Shown here: one piece after another, positions 1 to 12,247 of the stretch
Layout of the letters: every line of letters begins with the position of its first letter
Numbering within the stretch: position 1 is the stretch's first letter
Source of the DNA: Ficedula albicollis
Lineage: Eukaryota; Chordata; Aves; Passeriformes; Muscicapidae
Reading direction: 5' to 3'
Assembly (NCBI RefSeq): GCF_000247815.1
Contig: NC_021673.1
Location: forward strand, 107,589,432 to 107,653,431
DNA: 64,000 nt
The notes under the pieces: generated by a model
What the model was told of the DNA's origin: nothing
The model's input: only the letters and a program-made list of their open reading frames with translations
The model's database searches: none
Position numbers and translations under genes: made by a program

Positions 1-3000
1 GACCAAGATACTAAAGTGTACCCATTTGTCATGATTATTGATTTTGTTTGTCTTATACATGTGTTAGGTGATGGGAGACACCATCCAAGTCATAGGATGG
101 CACCAAGGGAGGATCTCTGGTCTGGAACATTGCCTCTTTCAGTCAATAAGATAAGCAGATAAATTCCTACATCAGCAGTCTTGGTTGGACAGAGCTGAAG
201 AAAAGCCTCGGTTTTTTTGCCAGAATCCAAGCTCAAACAACATCCCAAAGGATGCTTTGGGATGCAGGGAGGTGGGCTGTCTTCTAGGACTGCCTCAACT
301 GAGCCTCTGCCTTGGCTGCCTGAAAGAGCAGGTACTCTGCAAGTGCAGAATCCGTGTAATCCCTGTCCAGAAAGTTTGCTGCTTGACAAGCCAGACAAAG
401 GAAGGGATGGATAATATGGGCACAACACACTCAGCCAACAGCAGTGACTTGTGTGACATGTCAGCTTGGGATCCTGTCAATCAGGAAGTGCTTTAGGTGT
501 GGGATAGGCTTTTGTGAGGTAGGGCTTATCAAAAACAGAGGCAGAGAGAAAGACCTGACTATGAAAAGGGCCTATAAGGAAAAAAGTAGTGGAGAAAGGC
601 AGAACAGGAGGACAAGTGAAATAATGCATCTGTGAAGAGAGCTGGGAATGAGCAGCCCATTAGCACAAGCAGGAGAGTGTCCAGAATAATAGCTATGAAA
701 ACCAGTGAAAACCAATTAGACTGATGAAGTCATCAACATCTGAAGGCCACAGCTGCTTGCTGCGCTTCTGCTGGCTCCATTTCACCTCCAGGTCAGCAGT
801 TTGGATGTAGACCCAGTTAACAGTGAGCAGAAATGCATATAAATCTGGTGGCAGCTCAAAAAGCTTTTGAAATGTGATATGAGAAAGATATTGGTGTCGC
901 TGTTCTTGTCTGCCTGAGCAGTTGTTAATGTTACAGGAACTTCACAAGCGGATGAGTTTTGCCTTTCAGTGAAAGTGCTGAGATGGAGAGAGCTGGCAGA
1001 AGCAGCTTTTTGACACTGCAAGCAGTCTCTCAGGAAGGAGATTGTTACACTTGTTACACAGTTCCCAGCAGAGTTCTTCCTCCACGCTGATTCATGGGTT
1101 AAAGAGTGGAATACTGTGATTTTCAACTAATGGGCACAGCTTCTTTCCAAATGTTACAAGTAAAAATCTCTTCTTGATAATATTAGAATGATTTTTATGG
1201 AGTTGCACTGGCATATAGCTCTATAGTTCCCATTAAGTCAGTAGGAAAGGCAAGGCTCTAGCCATCAAAGCCCTTGAGAAAGAGAGATTTATTTTACAGA
1301 AAAGTCTTACACTGGATGTAATTTTTACTGCAAATTAATCTTACAGTCTGAGTTCCCAGCCTAGTACTTAGTGGTAAGTTCTAATGTCCTGTCATTTGAG
1401 TTTTCAGGGGATTACAAAGGAGCTCCTAAAATCTGAGCTGAAATTTGGCATGACAATTTTCAGCCCAGATTCTCTATTCTCTCCTGGAATGTATTTTCCC
1501 AGAATTTGAAATGCACTGCACAATACTGGTTTGTTTTCTTTATTTAAGACTTCAGACGAGGTCTTTAAACAAGGACTTTGTATCCATGTTTGCAACACAC
1601 AAGTGTTCTCGAAATTATTGGACACCACGTGTCTGCAGCCACCATATGACCCATCATCTCTAATGGTTTGAGGTCTTGTTTGCCTCGTTAGTTAATTAGG
1701 TTTAAATGGCTGAGCAAGGTGTTCTGTTAAAAGGAGACAGCTGGACACGTACATTAGCAGCTTTCTTTAACACCTTCCATGTGCCAACAATGACACCCAT
1801 GAAAGGAAGGGGCTAAAATGGAAACAACTTCCCTAAAATTACCTTGCACCAAAGGCTCCTCAGATCTGGTGCTGTGGTTTTATGCCCTGTATTGTCTCGG
1901 GGGCAGATTTAGCATCCACTTTGGCTCCAGGCCAGCTCTTCCTTACTTGACCTCAAAGTGACTCATAAGTGATCTATGATTAATTTATTTAAGATTTAAG
2001 AACAAGAACAAGAAATTAAACAGTTCTACTCCACAGATCTGCTTTGCCACTAGCAAATTAATCAAATGAGAGTCTAATTTGTTTTAGATTAAATGAATTC
2101 CCCCTGTTCACTGTGTTAATCCCCAGCTGAACTGCCTTTTCATAATTCCCACTCCCCTGAAGCACTGTACTGTAACTTATTTAACTCTACAACTGTATTT
2201 ACTAGAGGTGTTGCAGTAATAGCTTATAACTGGAGGGCAAGTGGAATTTGGCATTGGTACTCAATGGGACATGGATATTGCCAAAATACCTCAAAGCCTT
2301 TTTTTTTACTCTTAATTTGCACTGACTCCCTACAATATTTGATGTATTGCTGTTCAGCCACAGTGAGACAGCAGTAATTTGTAGCAGTTTGCTGTAAACT
2401 CCCCATGACAATCTGTCCTAGCATCCGAGGAGACTCTTGTAAACCCAATAAAACAGGAGATCTCTGGTGGCCCTTCCCCTACAGGGTTAAATACAATTGG
2501 TTGCTCACATATGTTTCTGTTCTGCCCAAAGTTCACCTTTTTATGGACCTTCCTGCTGCCAGAGCTCTGTACAAGTCAGTGGAATACGAGACCAGATTTT
2601 CATGTTTCTTCATTTTTCTTGTTCTGGATTCCTTATCTTTTGGTTCTCAGCTGAGAGCTCAGTTGAGTATCTTATAACTGAGTTAGGGCTGGTCTTCCCC
2701 GTACTGAAAGTTAATTCTTGTGACCAGGACATAACAACAAATTCTGCTTGATTATCTGCTCCAAGGAGGAGTCTGCCCTTCATGTTTTTCACCCATAAAA
2801 ATAAGCCTTGCCTGCATATCAATACGTGTGGATGTAACAGAAATACTGCCTTCATTCCAGTCCCCTTTGTAAATGAGAAGGACTGGATTTAAACCAAAGA
2901 AAAATATTTCTAACTTAAGGCTTTCACAATGTCAAAAATACCCCTCCTACACCCATTGGAGCCTCATTCAAATACGGGCACCACTAATGTGAAAATGCAG

Positions 3001-3950
3001 AATTTCCATTTCTAAGATCAGCCACTGGTGCTCAAAGCTCATGAATTTCTGCCACAACGATTTCTGATACTGCCTTTAAAAGCATAAGTAATTAAAACAT
3101 ACTGGAGGTGTTCATAGTATTTACCTTCTTACTTGGTGTATATTTTCTTAACCTCTGTAATTCATAACAGATCACATTTTCATAGTTTGCACTAGAAAAG
3201 CTGTCACCTTTTCAGTGAAAACTTAAGTTGTCCTCTATTTTGCTGATTTGAAGATATTAGGAAACTTTGACATTTTTGTAGAGCTTGGGACAGAATTTTA
3301 GTATTTCCAGCACTGGAACAAGGAGCTAAGGATCAAGTTTCTGCTGCCTCCAGTGAGGACAATACTGCCCAACAGGCATGGGAGGAGCAGGCTGGGTGCA
3401 GGGCTTTGCCTTGGGACTTCAATTTATAGGCTTGTTTGTCAACTTAATTTTTAATATTTCAAATGCAGACTTCTTCTGAGGTAGGAATTTCAACCCATCT
3501 TAGTCTTTTTTTTCAAAGTGCTATCAATGTTTAGTCTAAGCTTGCTCTATTAATTTCTTCCATGTTGTTTTTCCTTAAACTTATTTCATTACAGTTAATA
3601 TTGTAAAGTACTATTCTTGCACATGATTTCAGCTAAGTTGCAGTTGTGACTGAAAGAACACTGAGCTTTGTCTGGTAATTCATTTTCATAGACTTCCCCT
3701 AAAATCACATTGACTGCCCCTTGCAAGATCAACTCACAGAGATGGTGTTTGAGATTTTAGTCATCAGGGAGACGAGTCACCATTTGACATAATTGTTCTT
3801 GACCATCTCCACTCCTTTGTTTAAGTTATCACAAGTGCTCCTCAAAATTGAATAATGAATAATTATAATGCATTCAAAGCTTAAGGAAAAAATCCATCCT
3901 TAGAACGAATAGCATTCAGCATTGCAAATACTGAAAAGCATATATGTATA

Positions 3951-4842
<892 letters not shown>

Positions 4843-5590
4843 GTATATGTATATGTATATTTGAAAGTATATGTGTGCATAGAAATGCATAAAATATTCA
4901 TATATAGATACGTTGCACATACTGAAATGGCCAAAAAAGCAAAAATGTGATTAAAGTTGTAAAAGCCAACCCTGTTGGTCTAAGCATGAAAAACAAGAAA
5001 ACTAGGGAAGAGGCTGTCAGCCTGGGAGGAAGGTTTTGGAGATGTGGTGTGGGATGAAGCTGTAGGATTTAAAGGTGGCCTGGCTGTATAAACCAGATAT
5101 GGATGGGATAAGCCAGGTTACACTCCTGAGAAACAAAGGAGGTGATTGTGTTGCAGCCTGATAGCAGGAGAGGGCAGGAAGCTAAGGGCTCTGGAGCTGT
5201 TATCTTGTTTTGTGCAGAATTTTATCTTTTGTGCAAGAGGGGAAGTTCTTCCCTGAGTGGCTCAGTGCTAGGATGAGAAGTTGGAAGTTGACTGTTTATT
5301 GTTTATTAGTATTTGTTGTGTTTAGTTGGGGGGCTTTGTCTTCAGACAACATTTGGGACAATTGTGAGGGTTTGTTTGGTTTGGCTTTTTTAAAGGTTTC
5401 TTTCTGTCTTCAAAACCAGGATATGTTTGTTTTGCCTAAGGAGCATCCACTTCCACTTCTCAAATGCACATCTGAATTGGGGGTCTGGCTAAAGATATGG
5501 ACAGGAGCGCTGCTGGCAGTAAGCAAAATGTCTTACTTGTTGAAGAATATGTTTTTAGCAGTTTAATCAGTAGTGCTATCTGCATAAAGT

Positions 5591-5666
5591 GGGATAAATT
5601 TGGCAAAATGATGCATTTCATGGACTAATTTGGGTAAATTTGGCAAAATGATGCATTTCATGGACT
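5591..5666. repeat. Tandem duplication, 40-bp unit
   Basis: Two adjacent direct copies share ggcaaaatgatgcatttcat with an offset of 40 bp. The first copy runs from about 5591 to 5631 and the second to about 5666. The copies differ by one base at the left edge. Confidence 0.85.
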
Positions 5667-6345
5667 CTGCTGCTGCTTCAGGCAAAGTGTCCTTCAGACT
5701 TCTGTGTGTGGCACCTCACAGGTCAGAAGGATAAACAAGTCAGATTTCCTGCTGGAGACATGTATGCAAATCGTTTAGGCTCTCTTGAGCCTGGATGCAG
5801 ACTGCATCTTTGCCTTTGAATTCATCCCCCAAGGCTCTGCGCTGTCCCAAGTTAGCCAAGACACCAGTTAGCCCAGTTTGGTGATGCAGAGCAGCTCAGT
5901 GATGAGCAGTAAGGCTGTGGGCAAAAAAGGTCTAACTGGACACAGACTTCTCACTCCATCACCTGTGTTTATCTGCTTTGAGCTTGCTGTTCCTCCACCA
6001 GTCATTAAATGTTTGCTCTGGGAAATACAGAAGCAGGAGAAGAACAGCCTGGGCTGTGCTGCCCTCCCAGCAGCTGATGCAGAGGCTGGTGCTGGTGACG
6101 AGGCAGAGCTTTTGCCTTTCCTGACTCAGCAGAACGAGGGGATATCTTGGTGGAAGGAGGTTGAACACACCAACACAAACATTCTTTTTTTAAAAAAAGT
6201 CATGAGTGTATTTTTTTTGCTGACGCCAGCCTTTTCCTTCACTGACGGAAGGAAATGGAGAGAAATTCAGCTTCTGACAAAACAACCTTGTGATTATTAG
6301 TATATTACTGCTTGGTTACTTAAAGATGAGAACAAAAGGCATGAT

Positions 6346-6732
6346 TGAATCATCAAATGATAGAATATCCTGAGTTGGAAGGGATCCTCAAGGGTCATCA
6401 AATCCAATTGCTGTCCCTGCACAGGCCAGCCCCAAAATCACACTGTGTATCTGAGTGCACTGTCCCAACACCTCTTGAACTCAGGCAGGCTGGTGCTGTG
6501 ACCCTGGGGAGCCTGATATTCTCCTAACAGCCAACCCAAACCTCCCCACAACCATTCCCTTGTTTCCTATCATCAGTGTTTGCCCCTCCACTTCCCCTCA
6601 TGAGGAAGCTGTAGCCTGTCATGAGGTGTCCCCTCAGCCTCCTCTTCTCCAGGCTGAACAGACTGAGTCACCTCAGCCACTCCTCACACAGCTTCCCCTC
6701 TAGACCTTTCACAATCTTCACCATCTCAGTTT
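6346..6732 (-). mobile_element. CR1 LINE fragment, 3' end (minus strand)
   Basis: On the + strand this reads as the reverse complement of a CR1 3' end. A gaatatcctgagttggaagg block is followed by the diagnostic gtccctgcacaggccagccc and ggctggtgctgtgaccctgg segments. It ends with the inverted ggaggctgaggggacacctc region near cctcttctccaggctgaaca. The element's 3' end is at the left (about 6346), so it is transcribed from the minus strand and truncated at its 5' end near 6732. The tail matches the CR1 subfamily whose 3' end is shared by passerine SINEs. It is diverged and contains no intact ORF. The family call is from recall. Confidence 0.9.
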
Positions 6733-6820
6733 TTAATTTTCTCCTCAGAGTTTATCAGTTCTATTTCCCATGTTTTATTGGATCTGACATTTTCAGGCCA
6801 AGCTACTGTGCATGGGAGGT

Positions 6821-7132
6821 GATGGATGGATGGATGGATGGATGGATGGATGGATGGATGGATGGATGGATGGATGGATGGATGGATGGATGGATGGATG
6901 GATGGATGGATGGATGGATGGATGGATGGATGGATGGATGGATGGATGGATGGATGGATGGATGGATGGATGGATGGATGGATGGATGGATGGATGGATG
7001 GATGGATGGATGGATGGATGGATGGATGGATGGATGGATGGATGGATGGATGGATGGATGGATGGATGGATGGATGGATGGATGGATGGATGGATGGATG
7101 GATGGATGGATGGATGGATGGATGGATGGATG
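6821..7132. repeat. (GATG)78 microsatellite
   Basis: 312 bp of perfect GATG tetranucleotide repeat with no interruption. It begins 89 bp beyond the truncated end of the CR1 fragment and ends 384 bp before COLEC12 exon 2. All frames are open because four-base units read through in blocks of 12, giving MDGW and SIHP pseudo-peptides. These are not genes. Confidence 0.98.
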
Positions 7133-7494
7133 ACCATCCCCTCTGAGTCCTGTGGTCCAGGCAAGCTTGACCAAGCAGCACATTGGTGACAATTGTGGCT
7201 GTCATGATAATGAAGGACTTATCTGCTCTGGTCTGCACTTAGCTGGCCAAGCTGGCCTCAGGATGGCTGCCAGGTGATAACTCTGCACAGTTTGTAATCC
7301 AGAGTTCTGCTGGGGATTCTTGCTGGTGAAAAGGGTCTGAGCTGCCTTCTGCACTTGGAGACAGAGGTGGGATAGGAGCAGCAGAGAGGAAGAGCAGTAG
7401 AATGCCTAACAAGCAAAGTAAACTTACATTAATTCACAAACAGGCTCTTGTAAAAACTTCTCATCTTTTTCCAGTGGTAGTAGTAATAATCTGC

Positions 7495-7516
7495 TGCTGT
7501 GTCTTTCTTTCTCCAG
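7495..7516 (+). promoter_or_regulatory. Splice acceptor of COLEC12 exon 2
   Basis: A pyrimidine-rich stretch (gctgtgtctttctttctccag) ends in CAG directly before the phase-1 Asp codon. This fixes the 5' edge of the exon. Confidence 0.85.
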
Positions 7517-7567
7517 ACGACTTTGCAGAGGAGGAGGAGGTGCAGTCCTTCGGCTACAAGAGGTTTG
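7517..7567 (+). CDS. COLEC12: COLEC12 exon 2 (cytoplasmic tail of collectin-12 / scavenger receptor CL-P1)
   Basis: This 51-bp internal coding exon begins with the last two bases of an Asp codon and ends with the first base of a Gly codon (phase 1 to phase 1). It reads DDFAEEEEVQSFGYKRF, then G across the splice. From memory this equals residues about 3-20 of vertebrate COLEC12, whose Met-Lys comes from exon 1. COLEC12 is a type II membrane C-type lectin and scavenger receptor with a short cytoplasmic tail, one transmembrane helix, a coiled coil, a collagen-like region and a C-terminal carbohydrate-recognition domain. It binds modified LDL, microbes and glycans on endothelial and other cells. 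This exon supplies the acidic EEEE stretch and the YKRF motif, which fits the Y-x-x-hydrophobic endocytosis signal. The acceptor (ttctccag) and the donor (GTAAGT) are both good. No other exon of the gene was found. Confidence rests on the near-exact peptide match plus matching splice phase. Confidence 0.92.
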
Positions 7568-7573
7568 GTAAGT
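7568..7573 (+). promoter_or_regulatory. Splice donor of COLEC12 exon 2
   Basis: GTAAGT directly follows the TTTG that ends the exon. It matches the U1 consensus perfectly over the intronic six bases and leaves one base of a Gly codon, as expected for the FG-I junction of COLEC12. Confidence 0.87.
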
Positions 7574-10500
7574 TCATCAGTCTTTCAGCTTGCTTTTGAT
7601 CGTACTTAGGGTAAATCAAACACTTGCTATGAAAAACTTCCTTGCTGGCAGCATCAAAACATACAGGTACAGTCCCAGAGGAAGTCCTCCCAGAGGAAGG
7701 TGTGATGTTTAGACTTGGTTTATTTTCTTGGCAAGCATAAGGCTTCTGAAATAGTTCTTTCATTAGGAAATTGAAGCTCATGCCTGAAAAGAAATTGCTG
7801 GCTGTGAAAAAAAGAGGCCATGCCTCTTATATGTCCTCTGCCCTGCTGGGCATTGCTTCAGCCCCCAGACTGATGTGCAGCAGAGTTTGTAGGTTTACTC
7901 CAGAGTAGTTTCACAGGATCTCCCGTGACTCGCAGAAGTTGTACCACAGCTGAGCCACGACATAGGCTGTGCACTCCTCTCAAAGGAAAAGGAGAAGTAT
8001 ATGGTGTGAATGCTTCTGATGCCAAAAATTATATAAATGAGGTTGGTCACTTTCTTTCCTTTTTCCATTTTCCTCTTTTTTTATGTTTGTTCAACCAAAA
8101 TGGCCTTCTCATGTGAGGAGGGTAGTGCCACCCATCTGTGCCCAGGGGTCAGCAGCCTTCAAAGCCCCTGTTTTCAAGGCTCTTGTGATCTCTTTCTATT
8201 GGGAAAACACTTCAGTCTCTGCAGTCAACAGTTTCACCCAGGGCAGGAGAATTCCTGTCCCTGTGGCAAGGGGAAGGTGGCATGGTGGCCTCTGAGCTCC
8301 CACAGTGCCAGCTCTCTCTTAGAGCAGCCAAAGGGGCTCATCATCACAGCTGCTGGTGCCTTTTCACCTATAAGCCATCAGAATAATAGTTCACCTCATT
8401 TTTTCTGTCCTGGGAAAGTGGCTGCAGCAAGAGTCACTTTCAATGACCCCCGCTGGCAAGTGGGTAGGAAAGGCAGGCTCAAAACAAAAATGAAAAATAA
8501 GTCAAAAATTCCTTCCACCCCAGAAGAAGCAGGGGGAGGGAGTGCAAGGAGATGCAGAGTTTGGGAGGTGGGGATCACATTCGCATGACCTTTTCTACCC
8601 CTTGGACTACTCCACTGCTCCCTGCTGTTGAGCTTTATTTTGGATAGACCAGCCAGATCTATCTTGACAGAGCCAGCATCTGTGGCTTGGAAAGTCCTCC
8701 ATAAGGCTGCACACGGGGTTTTTTCCTTTTTTGTTTGTTGCTTTCCTTTTGTTTTTTTTCCTTTTTGTTGTTGTTGTTGTTGTTCTGGATTAAGCCCTGG
8801 AATACAAAAAAGCAAAACAAATCTTGAGAAATAGGAAGCAATGCTAATTGTTCATTTCTGTCACCTCCAAGTAAGTAAAAAATATTGGTATTCATTAACA
8901 GCTATAAAAATAGGTTCCCTTGATGTTATCCTCTATCTGGCTAGCCCTGGTCACCACTCTCACAAGATTTTAGTGAGGAGTGGGTGTTCCATTATCCTTA
9001 CTGTCCCAATAGTAAGTGTGCTGTTGTGACGTGATGGGATTTTTGCCTACTAACTTGCTGTCATTTCTTTCTTTCTGCTGGGTATTTTGACGCTACCAAG
9101 GTGAGTTATTTAGCCCCTTAGAAATACAAGACCATTTCCAGAAATGCTTTTGCTGTTGTGCTTGATTGGGCAGCATGGAGGGAAGAGAGGACTGGCAGCT
9201 TGCAAGTGGTAGGAGGAGATTTCACCACAAGAGGAGGAGTCAGGGTAGTTAAACCCTTAGGAACCAACCATAACTGCCTTATGCCTCAGGAAAATAACAT
9301 TGCTGTGGTCAGAGAGGTATCCCAAATATCTGCAGCACAGAAGAGCCTTGACTAAAGGGGTATGGGATCATTGGCACTGATGAGAGCTGTGTAATTCATT
9401 AGGGTCCCAATCCAAGGAGCCTTCTTTGTCCATACTGTTTTGGAGCCCAAACTTCCTCCCATACCCCCATCATCTTTCCCAGCTTCATGGGGCAGCTCAG
9501 GGCAGAGCTGGGCTGGCCTGGTTTCCACACATCCCTGCACTAGCATACATGCTGTTTGACTGTAGGTGCTCATGCTTTTGTGTCCCTTAAAGGGTTTATT
9601 ACCTCCTCTTCAGAAAACCTGACTCAGTGTGTTCCCACCTCTAGAGTCTCTGCTGCATTTCCAGGCATCCTCTGAGCAGCCTCTGGAGAGAGCAGGAGCC
9701 TGGTGCCTTCAGCAGTGCTGGCTGCTTCCTCACCTGGCACTGGGCTCCTCCTGATAGAAAGGTGACCTGCATGACTTAAAGACTCCAAACTCAGTGAACA
9801 GCTGGCTCAGCATTTCAAGTGAAGCACCAGAGCTTGCTCTTGGGGCCAAAATGCAGCTGAGCTCCTGCCTGATCAGGCAGAAATGTTATGCCTGCTGTCT
9901 CAGTGTTCTCTCTGGGGCCTGCATCCTTCTGGTAAAAGAAGGCAATAAGGGGGAATCCCAAGGCAAGAACCAAGTTTTATTACACAAACCTTGTTAAAAA
10001 GTAATTTTAAATAAAGTCCTGTTTGTCTGCTGGCTGGCACTGTAGAAATGCCAGTGCTGTTCCTGTACAGCCTGTTGCTGTGGATAGGGATAAAAACAGC
10101 AGTGGGGCTTTTGTTTCAGGAGTTGTAGTGCAAGAGCAGTTGTGTTAATATATTGTGGTTGGAGAAGTCCCTGTATGCTCCATGACATGAAACATGGTAG
10201 ATGGGTCAAGTACCTTTGACTCCATCATTTGGAACTGGGAGCTCTTGCTTGGAGCAAAATGTGCTCTGAGGGGCAGAAGGTTTAAGTGTAACTGGTTTGT
10301 TAAAAACGTGGCTAGCAGTCAGTCACTGCTGGCAGCTGGGAACATGTGCTGGTCAGCATTTGGCAGGCAAAACCTTGACCAAGCTGCTTTCCTAGAGTTC
10401 AGCTGAGGAGTTTATTATTAGCTGCCTTGTTGCCAGAGCCTGTAGTTTGGTTCAAGGAAGGAAGAGATCAGCAGAAGGAGGGAAGGAGAGAGGCGTTCTC

Positions 10501-12077
10501 CTGCAATTCTCATTTTGGGGAAGAAGTTTTTGAAAAGAGGACTGAATACGCGCTGTCTTGCACCGCTTCCCCTTTTTCTGAATCACCCTGTCCTTCCTTC
10601 TCAAATAAGTTCATTTCTGAGAATTTGTTAAGCTACTGTATTTTTTAGTCAATAGAACATTAAGTGGTCATAGTAAGCCAAACATACTAAGCATAACACA
10701 CTAACATATTAAAGAACAAGGAATACAGATGCAGACAACACCTAGGAAAATACGCATCAGATTTTTCCTCCTTGAGCTTGGGACAGATTTGCTGCAGGGG
10801 GTCAGTAAGGAAAACAGTCTTTCCAGCTCACTGATGCTGTTTACTTCTTTTCAATGAATACTACAGATGTGCAGGGATGCTGCCAGAAGTTGCTCAGCTG
10901 CAATGCCTCCAGATTGCTGCACTGAAAAAGTGAGGAAGCGTGTTTCTTATCCAAGTTACTTCATCTTCAACCCCATTTCTCAGGCTGTTTTAAAGTTATC
11001 TGCTCCAGATGGCAAGCTAAGCCTCTCTACTGGTTTTCCTCTACCAGATTCCCACAATATTAACTCTTTCATCAATCAATGTCACTGGTTTATACCAACT
11101 CACCCACAACTCACTTTGCTAAAGAATGAATGAGGAAAGGACAAAACTTCCTTTCCAATATGATACACTTTGGGGATGCTAAATCTCAGGCATGAGAACT
11201 AAGATTAGTTTCTAGATGGTAGACAGAAGGATGAGATCTCTTTCTGGCAGAGTTTGACTCGTTCCTCTGAGATTCAGGCTCTGGGCATCTCCACAGGTAA
11301 GGGAATTGAAAGGATCAAATGGACTCTAAGGTAGAAGATCTGATCTTCCTAACTCGTGGCATTCTGAGGTAATAGATGCAGAATTCATTGTGCATTTTGC
11401 TTCCTTATGTCAGTGTTTTAGAACTTAAAATCTGTGCTTTAATAAATAGAGTCTTTTAAATAGAAATTTTCTGTTAAATTACTGATTGCATAATTCAAAG
11501 CTATGATAAAATATGGAATTGCTGAAAGAAGAGGAGATGGTCTTTGAACTGTTGCAAAGCACACTTGTAGTGTTTCAGAAAACAGACTTCAAAGAAATGA
11601 GCTGAAAGCCCTGCTGATGAAGAGAAGCTTCCCAAGGAATCAGAAGATAGGACCAGTACACTGTAGATAAGTAGAAGACTAAACAGCTTGTGTAAGATAA
11701 TTACCCTTTGCCCTTGGCAAACAGAGCCAGAATTGCAGGCTGTGAGCCTGTTCTCCACCCATCTGGGTCACCTCCATGCTCTAGATAGTGAGTCAGGATA
11801 CTCCTCACCATCACCTCCCTCTTCCCAGTGAGCTGTCAGTGGGGGACAGCCTGCCATGGCCCCAGGGAGGTGCAGAGCCCAGCAAGGAACTGATCCTCCA
11901 GCCTTCCCCACACCCCTTAGGTCAAGAGCTGACAGGGAAGGGGGGATAAAAGTTCTGAGGGTCCCCCTCAAGGAAGGCAGGTACTTCTTTAGGCATCTTT
12001 TGTAGGGTATATAAGACATGACTGGGTGAGGCTACCTCTTCCATGCAGTTACAACAATCTAGCTCCTAAGCATGACT
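7574..12077. other. Intron 2 segment without gene
   Basis: This part of intron 2 has scattered chance ORFs (the largest is 183 codons at 8037-8588, with no domain) and the T-rich tract at 8714-8785. I see no exon, RNA gene or recognisable transposon. Confidence 0.6.
8714..8785. repeat. T-rich low-complexity tract ending in (TTG)n
   Basis: Runs of T broken by C and G lead into about seven TTG units (8765-8785). It is low-complexity intronic sequence with no other visible feature. Confidence 0.8.
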
Positions 12078-12247
12078 CCAGGTGTAAGAATCAAGCATAG
12101 GAATTTGTGGTTCAGGAATGGATGAATCTTCCTGCCATGCAGTAATGAAATTTGGTATACTTTCCAGGTGTAAGAATCAAGCATCGGAATTTGTGGTTCA
12201 GGAATGGATGAATCATCCTGCCATGCAGTAATGAAATTTGGTATACT
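12078..12247. repeat. Tandem duplication, 86-bp unit
   Basis: Copies at 12078-12163 and 12164-12247 are directly adjacent and begin with ccaggtgtaagaatcaagca. They differ at two positions (a/c in 'catagg' versus 'catcgg', and t/a in 'atcttcc' versus 'atcatcc'). Confidence 0.95.

Noticed and set aside
5210..5566. 118-codon ORF with a hydrophobic stretch
   Set aside because: A single hydrophobic run in a short ORF within an intron is weak evidence, and no family was recognised.
6621..7238. Overlapping ORFs with MDGW or SIHP repeats
   Set aside because: They are readings of the GATG microsatellite and its flanks.
8037..8588. 183-codon plus-strand ORF just after COLEC12 exon 2
   Set aside because: The peptide resembles no COLEC12 exon or known family and overlaps other chance ORFs on both strands.
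12078..12247. CRISPR-like direct repeats
   Set aside because: Here and at the other duplications there are only two adjacent copies with no spacers, and the DNA is clearly vertebrate.
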